From Competibacter_A sp037045685 (lineage in GTDB: Bacteria; Pseudomonadota; Gammaproteobacteria; Competibacterales; Competibacteraceae), in NCBI GenBank assembly GCA_037045685.1, contig JBAOII010000033.1, forward strand, positions 62,001 to 126,000: 64,000 nt of DNA, read 5' to 3'. The notes below the pieces were generated by a model, which saw only the letters and a program-made list of their open reading frames with translations, was not told the origin of the DNA and did not search any database. The position numbers and the translations under genes are program-made. Below, one piece after another: positions 63,000 through 64,000 of this stretch; within the stretch, counting starts at the first letter, position 1; the number at the start of each line of letters is the position of its first letter.

Positions 63000-63368
63000 G
63001 TGGACGAAGCGCGGAGCGTGTTGATCACCGGGGCCGGTCGCGGTCTCGGGCGGGCCCTCTGGGGCGTCTACGGTGATGCGGGATGGCGCACGTTTCCCGT
63101 GGTGCGGACCGAGCGGGCCGCCGGCGAGCGGCGGCGAGCCGAGCCGAACCGCTGCCACCCCATCATCGCCGATCTGGCGGACGACGGCGCGGTCGCGCGG
63201 ATCGAGGCTGTCCTGTCCAAACATTGCGAGACCCTCGACGCGGCGATCAACTGCGCGCGGATCGCGGCGACTCGCGCCCGCGGCTCGACGCCTACCGCAT
63301 CCGCTTCCACGAAAGCGGCGGTCCGATCAAGGCGGTCGTCACGCGGGGCGAGCTGGAACTCGCGCTGA
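63000..63368 (+). pseudogene. Truncated short-chain dehydrogenase, N-terminal part
   Basis: From GTG 63000 the protein has the SDR cofactor motif VLITGAGRGLGRALWGVYGD, then a DLADDGAV segment and INCARIAAT (in place of NNAG). After ~80 residues the frame is lost. A second frame from ~63290 (AYRIRFHESGGPIKAVVTRG) looks like a different protein, so the two were joined by deletion. It lacks the Tyr/Lys active site. Confidence 0.5.
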
Positions 63369-63667
63369 TCGCCGAGCTGTCGGGCGAGGGGGAAACGTGG
63401 CTCGCCTGCCACCGCTTTCGGCTATCCGCCGACCACAAGCAACTGACCGACGCGACCGGCGAGGCGGAGCTGGTGCGCCATCGCTGCCCGACAAGCTCGA
63501 AGCGGTGACCGTCGGGCTGTTATTGTACTCGCGGCTTCTGCCGATCACGGCGAAGGCCAAAAGACCGTGTCGCTCCAGATCAAGATCCTGCACGGGTCGA
63601 GAAGCCCCATCACCACACCCGCGTTTCCGGGCGGGCATTCCCCACCCGTCGCGCCGAGCGCCAAGCC

Positions 63668-64000
63668 ATGAGCGAAAAATCCCAACTCGTCCTCCTCAGC
63701 CACTACAACCGCCTGATGAACGAGCGCCTTTACGCGGCGACGGCGAAAATGCCGGAAGCGCTCCAGAGGGCAGACCGGGGCGCCTTTTTCGGCTCGGTGA
63801 TCGGGACCCTGAACCACATCCTGATCGGCGACATCCTGTGGCTGAAGCGCTTCGCGCGGCACCCGAGCGGCTACCGGACCCTCGAACCCGTCCTGGCGAT
63901 GGGCGATCCGACCGGCTTGCGGGAAATCCGCTTCGTCGACTTGGCGGAACTCCAGGCCGCCCGGGACCGGATGGATCAAACGATCGTCGATTGGTGCGCG
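63668..64000 (+). CDS. DinB family protein (partial, cut by window end)
   Basis: 111 codons from ATG 63668, open to the window edge. It begins MSEKSQLVLLSHYNRLMNER, then GSVIGTLNHILIGDILWLKR with the DinB metal-ligand His in NHIL, and LDLAELQAARDRMDQTI-like helix. DinB proteins are four-helix metal-binding proteins, some of them thiol transferases. The C-terminal ~60 residues are missing. Confidence 0.8.
   Translation, partial: MSEKSQLVLLSHYNRLMNERLYAATAKMPEALQRADRGAFFGSVIGTLNHILIGDILWLKRFARHPSGYRTLEPVLAMGDPTGLREIRFVDLAELQAARDRMDQTIVDWCA

Noticed and set aside
1..64000. CRISPR arrays, tRNA or rRNA genes
   Set aside because: I saw no regularly spaced direct repeats with unique spacers and no cloverleaf or rRNA-like sequence; the only short tandem repeats are the IS21 ends and the FecR tail.

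Overview
The window looks like chromosome from a GC-rich Gammaproteobacterium. The signs are type VI secretion Hcp, sigma-54 enhancer-binding proteins, hybrid kinases, a bufferin (DUF2282/DUF692/DUF2063/DoxX) operon and IS21/IS630 elements. The number of alpha-glucan enzymes would suit a glycogen-cycling organism such as the Competibacter group, but that is a guess from gene content.

Layout. 1-8.5 kb: end of a sigma-54 activator gene, a putative papain-like effector, a two-kinase operon and hcp. The effector gene and hcp lie on opposite strands, and each has a sigma-54 promoter preceded by two 18-bp dyads; all spacings are identical at the two loci. 8.7-13.4 kb: PQ-loop protein, methyltransferase, IS1595 remnant, and a convergent response regulator/hybrid kinase pair. 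13.5-17.3 kb: a leftward operon of a small trypco-like protein, a CHAT protease fused to CHASE2, and a FecR protein. 17.9-40.8 kb: a nearly unidirectional metabolic island with an AGE-family epimerase, two DJ-1/PfpI-like proteins, a ThDP lyase, many NTF2/SnoaL proteins, a tautomerase, GMC oxidoreductase, VOC protein, three GH13 enzymes, a reductase pair and an embedded VapBC. 41-46.6 kb: PhoD-like hydrolase, IS630 fragments, MFS transporter and methyltransferase. 47.4-50 kb: bufferin operon. 50-54 kb: helical protein, EF-hand protein, and a complete sigma-54 activator followed by a sigma-54 promoter and an exported small protein. 54-58.5 kb: SDR, second GMC oxidoreductase and glycogen debranching enzyme. 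58.5-64 kb: decay zone with PIN, integrase and GH9 remnants, an intact IS21 element, a truncated SDR and a DinB gene cut by the window end.

Many genes carry single-base frameshifts. Where the intended frame can be reconstructed, nearly all are one-base insertions (five each in an alpha-amylase and a GMC oxidoreductase, two in the DUF692 gene, one each in two NTF2 genes). This looks more like uncorrected sequencing error than decay, so these genes are probably intact in the organism. Real decay is seen in the GH9, PIN, integrase, IS630, IS1595 and short NTF2 fragments.
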